The notes beneath the pieces are model-generated. The model was given only the letters and a program-made list of their open reading frames with translations. It searched no databases and was not told the DNA's origin. 64,000 bases of DNA from Chitinophaga filiformis (GTDB taxonomy: Bacteria > Bacteroidota > Bacteroidia > Chitinophagales > Chitinophagaceae): contig NZ_CP095855.1 in the NCBI RefSeq assembly GCF_023100805.1, positions 2,087,001-2,151,000 on the forward strand, read 5' to 3'. Below, one piece after another: positions 8,406 through 17,468 of the stretch. Positions within the stretch are counted from its first letter, which is position 1. The number at the start of each line of letters is the position of its first letter. The position numbers and the translations under genes were made by a program.

Positions 8406-8582
8406 GCGGTATGCTTTTTTATGAAAATGGAATTATGTTGAAATCTTTCTGAATAGTGTGTGGTGGAACGGAGAGGTAGCCAAGCGTGGTTATAAATGTT
8501 TGGAAGCGTATGAAGCGTGTGGGGAAGGAGGGGATTGTGACCGACAGGCAGATTATAAGGCATAATGACGGATATATAGGGA

Positions 8583-8637
8583 AGTGAATACAGGTAATTT
8601 TTGCGTATTAATTTTTGCAGTATTACCTGTATTCACT
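8583..8637 (-). terminator. Long hairpin after the GH2 gene
   Basis: A perfect 16-bp inverted repeat (AGTGAATACAGGTAAT and its complement) encloses a 23-nt loop and ends 20 bp beyond the GH2 stop codon. It has no T run, so it may protect the mRNA 3' end rather than terminate alone. The rest of the 8,406-8,656 gap holds nothing recognisable. Confidence 0.55.
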
Positions 8638-8656
8638 ATAGATTGATAGTTATCCG

Positions 8657-11059
8657 TTATTGGTTTTTGCTATTGTTGATAGCCTGGCGGAACATGTTCC
8701 TTTCCTGTTCAGGAATGTTCTGGCCATATTTCTCCAGGTAGGTGTTAGCCGCGGATGCATAATTTGACCAATCCTGTTTGTTAAATGTATACACTGTTTT
8801 CGCTCTCAGGAAGATCTCTTCACCTGGTTCACCGTAAGGTTTGATACTATTGGCGATTGCGTTCCAGTCAGGAGTATCTCCGCTTTTCTGCAGTACCGGG
8901 TCGATCACGTCTTTGAACACAATGTTCATCAGTTTAACAGTAACAGGCCTTTTTTCCAGTTTGGAATTGTTGGATTGTAACTGTTCCTGTAATACGCTGA
9001 AACCCTTATCCTTTGTACTGGAGGTGAACTGCAGAATGAGAGCCAGCTGTTCAGGTGTATAAGGGGCCTGTAAGGTAGCGATGTATGCGCCGCCCGCAAT
9101 GTTGGCGCCGTTCTTATCGCCCGCCTGTTGTGCCATCATGGCCATTTTGAACAGGAATTCCGGATCGCGGCGGCCATTGATGTAGTCTTGTAGCATTTTG
9201 CTGTATACTTCTGCCGGATCAGTAAGATCAGCATTTTTAGCTGTTACCGCGGGAATGGCGCCCAGGTCAGGATTCAGCGGTGAATGGATCTTGCGCATCT
9301 GCTCAAAGGGGATCTTGATCACTTCACGGTCGTAGGTAAGCAGACCGTTCTGCTCTCCTTCCACATCAAATGGCTGTGTGTAGATAGAACCTGAAAGACC
9401 TTCTGCTTCCAGCAATTTCAGGTGCTGATTCATGATCGTGTATTTGGTGGCAAGGCCCGCTGCTTTCTCCTGGATATAACCCCATGCGCTACCGGTATTC
9501 CACTGATGTTCGGGAATGAATACACCGATACCGCCGAATTCACCAAGTACCCTTGCCTTGCCTGGTTCAGCAGGTGCATTCATCGGGTCTGGGTAGGAAT
9601 GAACGTCCGTCATATCGGCACTTACCCAGGCGTTGGGAGATGGACTGCGAAGCTGTTCATTGACATATAACATTTCACCGGAGTGACCATTCACAATACG
9701 GGACGGATCTGTCGCCTTTACCCATTCGGTGATACGCTGCTGATCGTACGCGCCCCATTTTTCGTTAAAGATCACCCAGGTTGTAATAGAAGGGTTATTG
9801 TGCAGCTGCTCAAGTGTTTCTTTGGTCTCTTTCTCGTATTCCGCTTTAGCGCCTTCCGGCAGGCCCTGGTTAGGGTTTACGAAATCCTGCCATACCAGCA
9901 TGCCCAATTTGTCGGCGTGATAATACCAACGGGCAGGTTCTATCTTGATGTGTTTGCGGATGGTGTTAAAGCCCATTGCTTTGATGGCTTCTATGTCGAA
10001 TTTTAGCGCATTGTCGGTGGGGGCAGTATACAGCCCGTCGGGCCAGAAGCCCTGATCTAAGGTACCCAGGTTGAAGTAAGCCTGGTTGTTGAGGAAGATG
10101 CGGTCCACGCCTTTTTCATCTTTCTGAATAGCAATCTTACGCATACCGAAGTAGCTCTTTACCTGGTCTATGGTCTGGCCGCCTTTGGTAAGTTTTACGG
10201 TCAGGTCGTAGAGGAAAGGATTCGAAGGAGACCACAGCTTTGCGTTCTTTACAGGCAGTTTCAAGGCGCTTCCTGCCTTGCCTTTTATTTTGCTGACTTC
10301 AGCACCTGCATCGCTGGCAATGAGCTCAACATTTGTGCCCGCAGGGGCATTTACGGTAATATTCAGGACGCCTTTGTCAATGTCGGGTGTCATGACCAAT
10401 CCGGAGATGTAGACAGCAGGCACTGTTTCCAGCCATACTGTCTGCCAGATTCCGGAGGTGGGGGTGTAGTAGATATTAGCCGGGTTGAGCACCTGTTTAC
10501 CGTGTGGACCGATGCCTTCACTGGTAGGGTCAAACACCTTTACCACGATCTCGTTTTCGCCATCTTTCAGCGCGGAGGTAATATCCTGTGAGAACGCCTG
10601 GTAACCGCCGCTATGGCTGCCTGTTTCTTTGCCGTTCACATATACGGTGGCCTGCCAGTCAACGGCGCCAAAATGCAGCAATACGTGCTCGCCGTCTTTG
10701 AGGGCAGGTTTGGTAAAGGTGCGTTTATACCAGAGGTTTTCCGAGGGCTGTAAAGGCTTTTTTACGCCTGACAGGGCAGATTCCAGCGGGTAGGGAACGA
10801 GGATCTGTGCCTCATAGCCGGAAGGCATGGCTGCATCTTTAGGCGTGATGGTATAGCTCCACAGGCCATTCAGGTTTTGCCAGTTCTCCCTGACCATCTG
10901 CGGACGGGGATACTCAGGTAAAGCGTTGGTAGGGGAAACTTCCTTAGCCCAACGGGTCTTGATAGTTGTGGGCTGGACTTGCCAGTTGGTCTGCGCCATC
11001 AGGCCTTGACCAAGCACGACACTCAAAAAACATACACTAGCAGTCTTAGACAGGTTCAT
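8657..11059 (-). CDS. Secreted GH2-family glycoside hydrolase
   Basis: An 800-residue GH2 enzyme with a signal peptide (cut near AQ, residue 22). In order: jelly-roll sugar-binding domain (about 45-215), immunoglobulin-like domain (216-305) and TIM barrel (about 306-610). The acid/base glutamate is in WVIFNEKWG (E433) and the nucleophile in VLGEFGG (E507). A helical C-terminal extension of about 170 residues follows. Family members are beta-galactosidases, beta-glucuronidases and beta-mannosidases; the substrate cannot be fixed here. A perfect palindrome GTAATCGATTAC lies 60 bp before the start, the same as before the first susC gene, so co-regulation with the sugar-uptake operon is likely (inference). 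Confidence 0.9.
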   Translation of the reverse strand: MNLSKTASVCFLSVVLGQGLMAQTNWQVQPTTIKTRWAKEVSPTNALPEYPRPQMVRENWQNLNGLWSYTITPKDAAMPSGYEAQILVPYPLESALSGVKKPLQPSENLWYKRTFTKPALKDGEHVLLHFGAVDWQATVYVNGKETGSHSGGYQAFSQDITSALKDGENEIVVKVFDPTSEGIGPHGKQVLNPANIYYTPTSGIWQTVWLETVPAVYISGLVMTPDIDKGVLNITVNAPAGTNVELIASDAGAEVSKIKGKAGSALKLPVKNAKLWSPSNPFLYDLTVKLTKGGQTIDQVKSYFGMRKIAIQKDEKGVDRIFLNNQAYFNLGTLDQGFWPDGLYTAPTDNALKFDIEAIKAMGFNTIRKHIKIEPARWYYHADKLGMLVWQDFVNPNQGLPEGAKAEYEKETKETLEQLHNNPSITTWVIFNEKWGAYDQQRITEWVKATDPSRIVNGHSGEMLYVNEQLRSPSPNAWVSADMTDVHSYPDPMNAPAEPGKARVLGEFGGIGVFIPEHQWNTGSAWGYIQEKAAGLATKYTIMNQHLKLLEAEGLSGSIYTQPFDVEGEQNGLLTYDREVIKIPFEQMRKIHSPLNPDLGAIPAVTAKNADLTDPAEVYSKMLQDYINGRRDPEFLFKMAMMAQQAGDKNGANIAGGAYIATLQAPYTPEQLALILQFTSSTKDKGFSVLQEQLQSNNSKLEKRPVTVKLMNIVFKDVIDPVLQKSGDTPDWNAIANSIKPYGEPGEEIFLRAKTVYTFNKQDWSNYASAANTYLEKYGQNIPEQERNMFRQAINNSKNQ

Positions 11060-11119
11060 TGTTGTAAATGATTGGTTATTAATTGATTTATTGTGTTTTA
11101 GATAAGCTATCCTTGTCTG

Positions 11120-11131
11120 GTAATCGATTAC
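11120..11131. promoter_or_regulatory. LacI-type operator palindrome upstream of the GH2 gene
   Basis: GTAATCGATTAC, a perfect 12-bp palindrome with the central CG typical of LacI-family operators, 60 bp before the GH2 start. The identical 12-mer occurs at 51,734-51,745. No LacI gene lies in the window. Confidence 0.6.
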
Positions 11132-11292
11132 GTCGTGGGTGGTAAAAGATCATCTTTGAGGTGTCACAAATTCAATAAGTATTTATTGGTAAAATGGTAA
11201 CGTGCTGCCGTCTTTCTTCGGTGGAGATTGTTTTGGTCTTAACTTCCTTCTTTTGAGCTGTCTGGAATAAAGATATGGAAAATCACTGATAA

Positions 11293-13026
11293 TCATTCTA
11301 CTTTCATCACCGGGCTCCTTTTGCCAACGCCATTCTCATTGATGGGCTCAATGGAAAAATAGTAGGTGGTATTTTTATCGAGTGTCTTCAGGTAGTATTC
11401 AGAAGCGTTGTAAACCATGATGCTGGTATACAGCTTGTCGGGGGCAATGCCGTAATAGATGTTACAGGCGTAGGCATCGTTTGAGGGATACCATTTCAGC
11501 CAGGCATTCCGCTTGTCGGATTGCTGCCGGAGTACCATGAAGTTCTTTATTTCAGCGGGAGGGGTGCCATTGCCTTTGCCGAATACCCGTAGTCCGCTGA
11601 TGGCGAATTTCCCATTGGCCATATGGATGTTCTCCAGTTTTATGAAACGGGTCCTGACAGGATGGGGAAGTTCTAAATAGTCGTGCGGGACATCGGTTTT
11701 ATTCCGGCTTTTATCCACCAGTAATTTCCAGTTCCTGCCGTCAGCAGATTGCCATAGGCGGTATTGATGATAGATATCTGTGCGTTTACCCAATATGTCA
11801 GCATCCTGGTCGGCGTAGTTGATCTGGATCGCATTGACGGTAGATACTGCTCCCAGGTCGGTTTGAATCCATTCTCCGGTATTGGCGGTGGCGGCACACC
11901 AGTAAGTCTTTATGCTTTCGTCCACGGCGTTATTGGCATAATAAGCACCGTGGGTCGAAGATACAGTAACAGGGTGTTGATAATTCAGGAGCATCCAGCC
12001 GGTGAAATGTCCCTGTTCTTTTTCCGTAGGCAGGTAATAGGGATAATCCCCGAAGGCGGTATTGCAATAAAGAATATCGTCTTTATCAAATCCTGCAGGC
12101 CAGATGCCGATCCTTCTTTCAAAATTGTTTTTCACATTGATGACCATGGTGGAAACATGCCACCAATGATGGTATTTATCCTGGTAGGTAGCACCATGTC
12201 CTGCGCCGCGGATAAAGCCTCCCGCTTTATAACTGAAAGGGTTATGGGACTGGTAGGTAAAAGGCCCTAACGGGCGATCGCTGATATATACGCCATCTGC
12301 GTAACCGCTGAACTCTGTGCCGGGAGCGCCATACTGCAGGTAGTACCTGCCATTGTGTTTATTGACCCATGCACCTTCCATAAAGGGAGGCATGAAATTG
12401 TTGTCATTATATTCACCGAAACGCTCCCATCCATGTTGTTCATCGTGGAGTTTAATAAGGTCTTGCCGTTTTCCGATGGGTTGTAAAGTACGGCGGTCCA
12501 CTTCCTGGCCATACAGCGGATAGGTGTTGCTGGAACCATGATAGAGATAGAGCCGGTTATCATCGTCAAGGAAAAAGGAAGGATCCCATGCACCAGCCTG
12601 GAAAGAGTCAACAGCTTCTTTCCAGTTGTCTGTCCTGGGATTGGTACTCATCCAAATGGGAAAGTTCTTTTCGTAGGTAGAGCCGATCACCAGTAACGTA
12701 TCTCCCAAAACAAATACAGCGGGCGCGCAGAGTTCGTCATAAACTTTATGATAAGGTTTGAGAAATTTCCTGGGTACAAAATGCCAGTTGTACATATCGC
12801 TACTCCACCAGTAACCCCATTGGTTAGTGGAAAAGAGGTAGTAATCGCCTTTGAAAAGTGTGATAACGGGATCGGCTGTGGCACGGTGCCTGCCAGCTTC
12901 GGAGAAGTTGGGAATAGGCGTGAAGCCGTAGTCTATATTGATGGGATTGCAATATGTCTTTTGTTGGGCTTTGCCGGCGGTAGAATGTAGCAGCAGTATC
13001 GCAAATATGTATACTAAATTTTTCAT
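11293..13026 (-). CDS. Secreted GH43 glycosidase with F5/8C and fibronectin III domains
   Basis: A 577-residue exported enzyme. The start is placed at ATG 13026, which gives the signal peptide MKNLVYIFAILLLHSTAGKA; the longer frame only adds unlikely sequence. The five-bladed beta-propeller of GH43 occupies about 23-340, with base aspartate in ATADPVI (D52), second aspartate in GAWDPSFF (D148) and acid glutamate in FMEGAW (E217). A discoidin/F5-8C (CBM32-like) carbohydrate-binding domain follows at about 365-500 and a fibronectin III domain at about 505-577. Family members remove arabinose, xylose or galactose units; specificity is not readable. It lies downstream of and on the same strand as the PARG-like gene. 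Confidence 0.9.
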   Translation of the reverse strand: MKNLVYIFAILLLHSTAGKAQQKTYCNPINIDYGFTPIPNFSEAGRHRATADPVITLFKGDYYLFSTNQWGYWWSSDMYNWHFVPRKFLKPYHKVYDELCAPAVFVLGDTLLVIGSTYEKNFPIWMSTNPRTDNWKEAVDSFQAGAWDPSFFLDDDNRLYLYHGSSNTYPLYGQEVDRRTLQPIGKRQDLIKLHDEQHGWERFGEYNDNNFMPPFMEGAWVNKHNGRYYLQYGAPGTEFSGYADGVYISDRPLGPFTYQSHNPFSYKAGGFIRGAGHGATYQDKYHHWWHVSTMVINVKNNFERRIGIWPAGFDKDDILYCNTAFGDYPYYLPTEKEQGHFTGWMLLNYQHPVTVSSTHGAYYANNAVDESIKTYWCAATANTGEWIQTDLGAVSTVNAIQINYADQDADILGKRTDIYHQYRLWQSADGRNWKLLVDKSRNKTDVPHDYLELPHPVRTRFIKLENIHMANGKFAISGLRVFGKGNGTPPAEIKNFMVLRQQSDKRNAWLKWYPSNDAYACNIYYGIAPDKLYTSIMVYNASEYYLKTLDKNTTYYFSIEPINENGVGKRSPVMKVE

Positions 13027-13167
13027 CGGCCATTCTTTTCTCTGACCGAAATTAAGAAAAGGATATCGGCCGGGGATATATGGCGGAATAGAATATCTGT
13101 GGAGATAACAGCAGGGATGAAACAAATGTGAACCGGAACACGGGCTGTAAACCTGCATTCCGGTGGG

Positions 13168-14037
13168 TTAACCAATGGGATTGAAATGGCCGAACTGTTC
13201 TTTGAATGCATCAGCTGTGTTCTTCTTTTTTGAAGAATCATAGATAGCGAAAACGATGTGTTTAAATGCATGTTTGAAGGTCTCGTTCTTCAGCAGATGA
13301 TGTGCAAACCAGGCAGCTACGTCTTCTGTACGGTTCCTGAATACGCCACAGCCCCAGGCGCCGAGTATCAGCGAGCTCTGTTGATTGGCTACAGCCACTG
13401 ACAAGACATTTTCTATCCTGTTGAGCATCACGCTTTCAATTTTTGGCAGGCTGTCAGGTTCGTTGGTCATCAGCGCTCCTCTGTTCACAGCAGGAGATGT
13501 GATGATGGAAACCAGGTAGTGGTTGTCCGTCAGCTGATCGTTATCATCTCTGAAAACGGGTACTGAAGGCGAGTATATCATATGCTCGGTGTACAGGAGG
13601 CTTCTGTATGCCCTGTTCGTTTCATACATTTCAGCATGTTGCTTCAGCGTGGGATAGAGCCCGCTGGCCCTTGCCAGGCTTTCTTCCTGGGCCTGGGCAC
13701 CTCCGAGGAAGCCGCCGCCGGGGTTTTTGGCAGAGGCGAAATTGAGGCAGCATACACTTTCTTCTCCTTCACTTACCACCAGTCTGCGCGCAGCAGCAAA
13801 AGTGCTTTCATCAGTTACTTCAATGCGGCAGTTGCCGGCAGGAATATCTTTCAACCGGGCGTCCCTTGCGATGAACACTTTTTCAAAGTCTTCGGGTTTG
13901 TAGTGAATAGTATTTTCTACAGCGTGTCTGAGGTCCTTACTGATATCCACCAATTCCTGTCGCTTGTTCCGGTACTGTCCTGCGGCCAGGATGTCCAGTG
14001 TTTCATAGGCAATAGCCACTCTTGCACTTTTGTTCAT
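13168..14037 (-). CDS. TIGR02452-type protein with microbial PARG-like macrodomain
   Basis: A 289-residue cytoplasmic protein. The start is at ATG 14037 (MNKSARVAIAYET); the longer frame adds 68 unlikely residues. It has the bacterial poly(ADP-ribose) glycohydrolase signature: GGG (107-109) then QEE (117-119) within NPGGGFLGGAQAQEE, after the CCLNFASAKNP strand. ILGAWGCGVFRN near the C-terminus is the matching macrodomain phosphate loop. The family hydrolyses ADP-ribose polymers or related adducts; the natural substrate here is unknown. It is divergent from a PPP-type phosphatase gene 313 bp away. Confidence 0.88.
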   Translation of the reverse strand: MNKSARVAIAYETLDILAAGQYRNKRQELVDISKDLRHAVENTIHYKPEDFEKVFIARDARLKDIPAGNCRIEVTDESTFAAARRLVVSEGEESVCCLNFASAKNPGGGFLGGAQAQEESLARASGLYPTLKQHAEMYETNRAYRSLLYTEHMIYSPSVPVFRDDNDQLTDNHYLVSIITSPAVNRGALMTNEPDSLPKIESVMLNRIENVLSVAVANQQSSLILGAWGCGVFRNRTEDVAAWFAHHLLKNETFKHAFKHIVFAIYDSSKKKNTADAFKEQFGHFNPIG

Positions 14038-14350
14038 AGGGGTATATTTTGTTTGTGTTATTATGACGCAAAGTGAAAGTATTTTTATGAAACAGTCAAA
14101 TTTTTTTTGTGGAAGTGAGCTTTGGGAAGGGGGAGAACCAATGGGTAATAGACTGTAATGATGGCTAAGTGGCTGATAGATATTTGCTTCTGTGTCCCGG
14201 AAAAATTTCGGCAACAATGTCAATCGGTTTGAGCATATCAATGACCTCTTGTGGAGGTCTAAGTAAGATTGCTTGCGTGAAATAATGTTCAGTGTTAAGC
14301 GGATAGATAATTATTGTAATTTCACCATTCCCTAAACCTAATACCGCAAT
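14038..14350. other. Gap between divergent PARG-like and phosphatase genes
   Basis: No promoter matching the Bacteroidota consensus and no hairpin stands out. A minus-strand frame ending at 14,165 reads plausibly over about 50 residues (ILLRPPQEVIDMLKP) but runs through the phosphatase start, so it is not called as a gene. Confidence 0.4.
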
Positions 14351-15379
14351 ATGAGCCGCACATTCGTTGTTGGAGATATCCATGGCTGTTATGATGAGTT
14401 AATCCGTTTAACCGCCCGTATCGGGCTAAAAGAGGACGATCTGCTTATTTCTGTTGGTGATATCATTGACCGCGGCGGAAAGTCGAAAGAAGTGTATCAT
14501 TATTTCAGGAACCGGCCTAATAGCATTGTAATTGCGGGCAATCATGAACGCAAACATCAGTATGGCGTCTTGAGTTATGCGCAGGAGATCGTAAAACTGC
14601 AATTTGGCGAAGAGTATGCTGCGTTCCTGGATTGGTGTGCTGGTCTTGCTTATTATCATGAAACAGAGGATGCTGTTATTGTACATGCTGCTTTTGAACA
14701 TGACTGTGCATTGGAGGCGCAAAGAGAGGATGTATTGTCCGGATCGACTGCGGGCGACAGATACCTGGAAAAGAAATATGGAACATCTGCAGAATGGGTA
14801 AATAAATACCAGGGAATAAAGCCGGTTATTTATGGTCATCATGTGGCCGGCGATATGCCGGAAGTGAGGAACAATACATATGGCATTGATACCGGGGCTT
14901 GTCATGGCGGATATCTCACGGCGATTGAGCTGCCTGGTTTCATTGTGCACCAGGTGAAGGCTGAAAAAGATCACTGGAAAGAAGAACAGGCCAGTTGGCA
15001 GATACCCGTATTGCGGGCGAAGGATTGGGAGAATATGTCTTTTGACTCTATCAGAAAGCAGCTGGATAAACTGGCTTACATTGAAGTGCCGGAGGTAAAG
15101 GCTTTCCTGGCGGATATTGAAAGCCGGGCATCCGGGCTTACGGCATTATATCCCGTCATCATGGATGCGCTGGCTGTTTTGGTGGCGCAGCTGGAGTCAG
15201 CACATGGGGCAGACTTTTCTAAAGTTGCTACTCAGTACATGTTCAAGGCATACCTGTTTAAGAGTAAGGCAAATAATCTGAAGATAGAAGATATGCAAAA
15301 GAGTCTTAATACGCCTGGCAAAGTGATGGAACTTGCAAGGACATTGGGAGTGACAGTTGTTCCTGTAAGAAATGATTAA
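14351..15379 (+). CDS. PPP-type metallophosphatase with C-terminal helical extension
   Basis: A 342-residue cytoplasmic phosphatase. The phosphoprotein-phosphatase motifs are all present: GDIHGCYDE (8-16), GDIIDRGG (36-43), GNHERK (63-68), a VIVHAAF histidine (about 115) and YGHHVAG (about 165). This pattern is shared by diadenosine tetraphosphatases (ApaH/PrpE), PnkP phosphatase domains and bacterial Ser/Thr phosphatases; it is not clear which applies. The last 120 residues or so are an extra helical part absent from ApaH. It stands opposite the PARG-like gene, so a role in nucleotide or ADP-ribose repair is conceivable but only inferred. Confidence 0.82.
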   Translation: MSRTFVVGDIHGCYDELIRLTARIGLKEDDLLISVGDIIDRGGKSKEVYHYFRNRPNSIVIAGNHERKHQYGVLSYAQEIVKLQFGEEYAAFLDWCAGLAYYHETEDAVIVHAAFEHDCALEAQREDVLSGSTAGDRYLEKKYGTSAEWVNKYQGIKPVIYGHHVAGDMPEVRNNTYGIDTGACHGGYLTAIELPGFIVHQVKAEKDHWKEEQASWQIPVLRAKDWENMSFDSIRKQLDKLAYIEVPEVKAFLADIESRASGLTALYPVIMDALAVLVAQLESAHGADFSKVATQYMFKAYLFKSKANNLKIEDMQKSLNTPGKVMELARTLGVTVVPVRND

Positions 15380-15683
15380 ATCCGGATAAGGCCCCAAACG
15401 AAGTTTTTGTTTTTTTATAAAATTGCTCTAATTTCAATGCACAAGATGTGCTCAGATAACCTTTTTGCTTTAATATAACCAGACCTCAAGTTCTAATATC
15501 ATCAACAATTTTTAACATCATAACATTGCTGTTATCGCATCACGAACATTATTTCCGTTGATGTAGTGCAGCGCACGCGCTTTTACTGAGAATCGCAGAC
15601 TGTAAAGAAAATACATCTTATTGTTTAAGACCCGGACGGTATGTCCGGCTGTAATACCGTACCCTATTGTATGTAACTCTCAA
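15380..15683. other. Leader region of the decarboxylase-oxidase operon
   Basis: About 300 bp without a gene. The sequence is AT-rich with T runs (15,406-15,417) but no paired terminator, tRNA or consensus promoter was recognised. A TTG-initiated frame from 15,621 extends the decarboxylase by 21 residues that do not look coding. Confidence 0.4.
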
Positions 15684-17423
15684 ATGAATAATAAACCATC
15701 ATTCATGCAAAACACCACCTTTACCGTTGCGGATTATCTTTTAACCCGGTTAAAACAATTGAATGTAACCGAGGTATTCCAGATACCCGGCGACTATGTT
15801 AAACACTTTACCCAGGCATTGGAGCATTTTGATGGCGTTAAGGCCATTGGTTGTATCAATGAGCTGGATGCTGCCTATGCTGCCGATGCATATGGCAGGA
15901 CCAGGGGACTTGGCGCCGTGTCCCTGCAATACGGTGTAAGTACATTTATAGCATTGAACTCCATTGGCGGCGCTTATGTAGAGCGTAGTCCCGTTGTTGT
16001 TATCTCGGCAACGCCGGGATCAGATGCACGCCAGATCACAAAGATGTATGATGTATTATACCATCATTCTACGGGCAACCTGGCGGCAGACCAGGAAGTG
16101 TATGACCAGGTAACAGTAGCCAGTGAAACGCTTAGTACCTCTGCCGGCGCTGCTGAAAAGATAGACAATCTCCTGATTGCGGCGTTGACCCACAAAAGAC
16201 CGGTATTCATCGAGTGTTATAAGGAAGTATGGGGTGAACCCTGTCCACCGCCATCAGACACTATATTGCAACCCATTATTCCCCAAAGCGATCCTCTTGC
16301 CCTGGAGAATGCCGTTAGCGCTGCCTGGGCGCAGATCGCCCAGGCCAGGAATCCACTGATCTTTGCAGGAGTGGAAGTGTTGCGTCATGGTTTGTCGCCG
16401 CTTTTACAGGAACTGATCGATGCAAGCGGTTTCCTGTACACGACCACCAGCCTGGGTAAAACAGTGCTGGATGAAGGCGGGGATAAATTCATCGGCACTT
16501 ATTCCGACCAGGCGTCTATTCAGCATGTGCTGGATCTCGTATCGGCGGCAGATTGTTTCCTGACGTTGGGTACTATCATGACTGACGATTATCTCTGGTT
16601 TATCGAGAACAAATATGCTGATATGGTATTAGCCACAACGGAGTCGATCAGGGTTGGATATTTCACCTATGAGAACGTGACCATGCGCGATTTCATGGAG
16701 GCGCTGACAACCCGTTTTAAAGCCCAGGGGAAGCCTTACCCGCTGGAGGTAAAAGCGCCGCCACAACCTCCCTATCCGGAGCCCTGGTTGTCTAATTCCG
16801 ATCCCCGTTGGAATGATCAGCCCCAGGTGATCACCTACAACCGTTTCTTCCAGCATGCCATGAAGTTCCTGAATGACAGTAATATGCTGAAGGATATCGT
16901 CTGGACTTTCGGTATCAGCTCTGCCATGTATGTGGCTACAAATGCCTATGGGCTGCCGCAGAACAGCTTCCTGGCGTCAGCAGCCTGGCAGATCATCGGG
17001 TATGAAACAGGGGCAGCATCAGGGGCGCAGCTTGGCAGCGGAAAGCGGGTATGGACGGTAGCAGGGGATGGTGGTTTTATGATGGTTTGCCAGTCCTTGT
17101 CGACACTGGCGAGGAACAAACTCAATGCAGTGATCTTTGTCATGAGTAACGGCGTATATGCCATTGAGCAGGTGTATGTGAATATGGACGCCTTTGAACC
17201 CGGCCCGGAACACAAATTTGATACATTCGATATCCTGCCTAAGTGGGACTACCTGGCACTGGCACAGGCCTTCGGCGCGAAAGGATATCGTGTCACTACC
17301 ATTGACGAACTGGTGAAGGCATTGGGCGATATCAACAAACTGACAGATGTACCTGCGCTGGTGGAAGTCGTGATCCCTGAAAAAGATCTTCCGCAGCAGA
17401 TGCGACGCCTTGGTCTCGAATAA
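15684..17423 (+). CDS. Thiamine-diphosphate 2-oxo acid decarboxylase (indolepyruvate/pyruvate decarboxylase type)
   Basis: A 579-residue ThDP enzyme, with the start placed at ATG 15684 (MNNKPSFMQNTTF; ATG 15705 also possible). The cofactor-activating glutamate is in CINELDAAYAADAYG, the His-His pair of the pyruvate/indolepyruvate decarboxylase branch is in YHHSTGN, and the ThDP-Mg motif runs from GDGGFMMV to MSNGVYAIEQ. It turns a 2-oxo acid into the aldehyde one carbon shorter. The next gene, 45 bp on, is an L-amino-acid oxidase that would supply the 2-oxo acid, so the pair probably forms amino acid to oxo acid to aldehyde. Whether the substrate is tryptophan, phenylalanine or a branched chain is unknown. 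Confidence 0.88.
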   Translation: MNNKPSFMQNTTFTVADYLLTRLKQLNVTEVFQIPGDYVKHFTQALEHFDGVKAIGCINELDAAYAADAYGRTRGLGAVSLQYGVSTFIALNSIGGAYVERSPVVVISATPGSDARQITKMYDVLYHHSTGNLAADQEVYDQVTVASETLSTSAGAAEKIDNLLIAALTHKRPVFIECYKEVWGEPCPPPSDTILQPIIPQSDPLALENAVSAAWAQIAQARNPLIFAGVEVLRHGLSPLLQELIDASGFLYTTTSLGKTVLDEGGDKFIGTYSDQASIQHVLDLVSAADCFLTLGTIMTDDYLWFIENKYADMVLATTESIRVGYFTYENVTMRDFMEALTTRFKAQGKPYPLEVKAPPQPPYPEPWLSNSDPRWNDQPQVITYNRFFQHAMKFLNDSNMLKDIVWTFGISSAMYVATNAYGLPQNSFLASAAWQIIGYETGAASGAQLGSGKRVWTVAGDGGFMMVCQSLSTLARNKLNAVIFVMSNGVYAIEQVYVNMDAFEPGPEHKFDTFDILPKWDYLALAQAFGAKGYRVTTIDELVKALGDINKLTDVPALVEVVIPEKDLPQQMRRLGLE

Positions 17424-17468
17424 CACTCAGATATCAATACACTCTCAACAACATTAAACCATACATCT

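Noticed and set aside
14165..14383. 72-residue minus frame between the PARG-like and phosphatase genes
   Set aside because: Parts read plausibly, but its start lies inside the phosphatase gene and there is no homology signal I can name. Kept as a possible remnant only.
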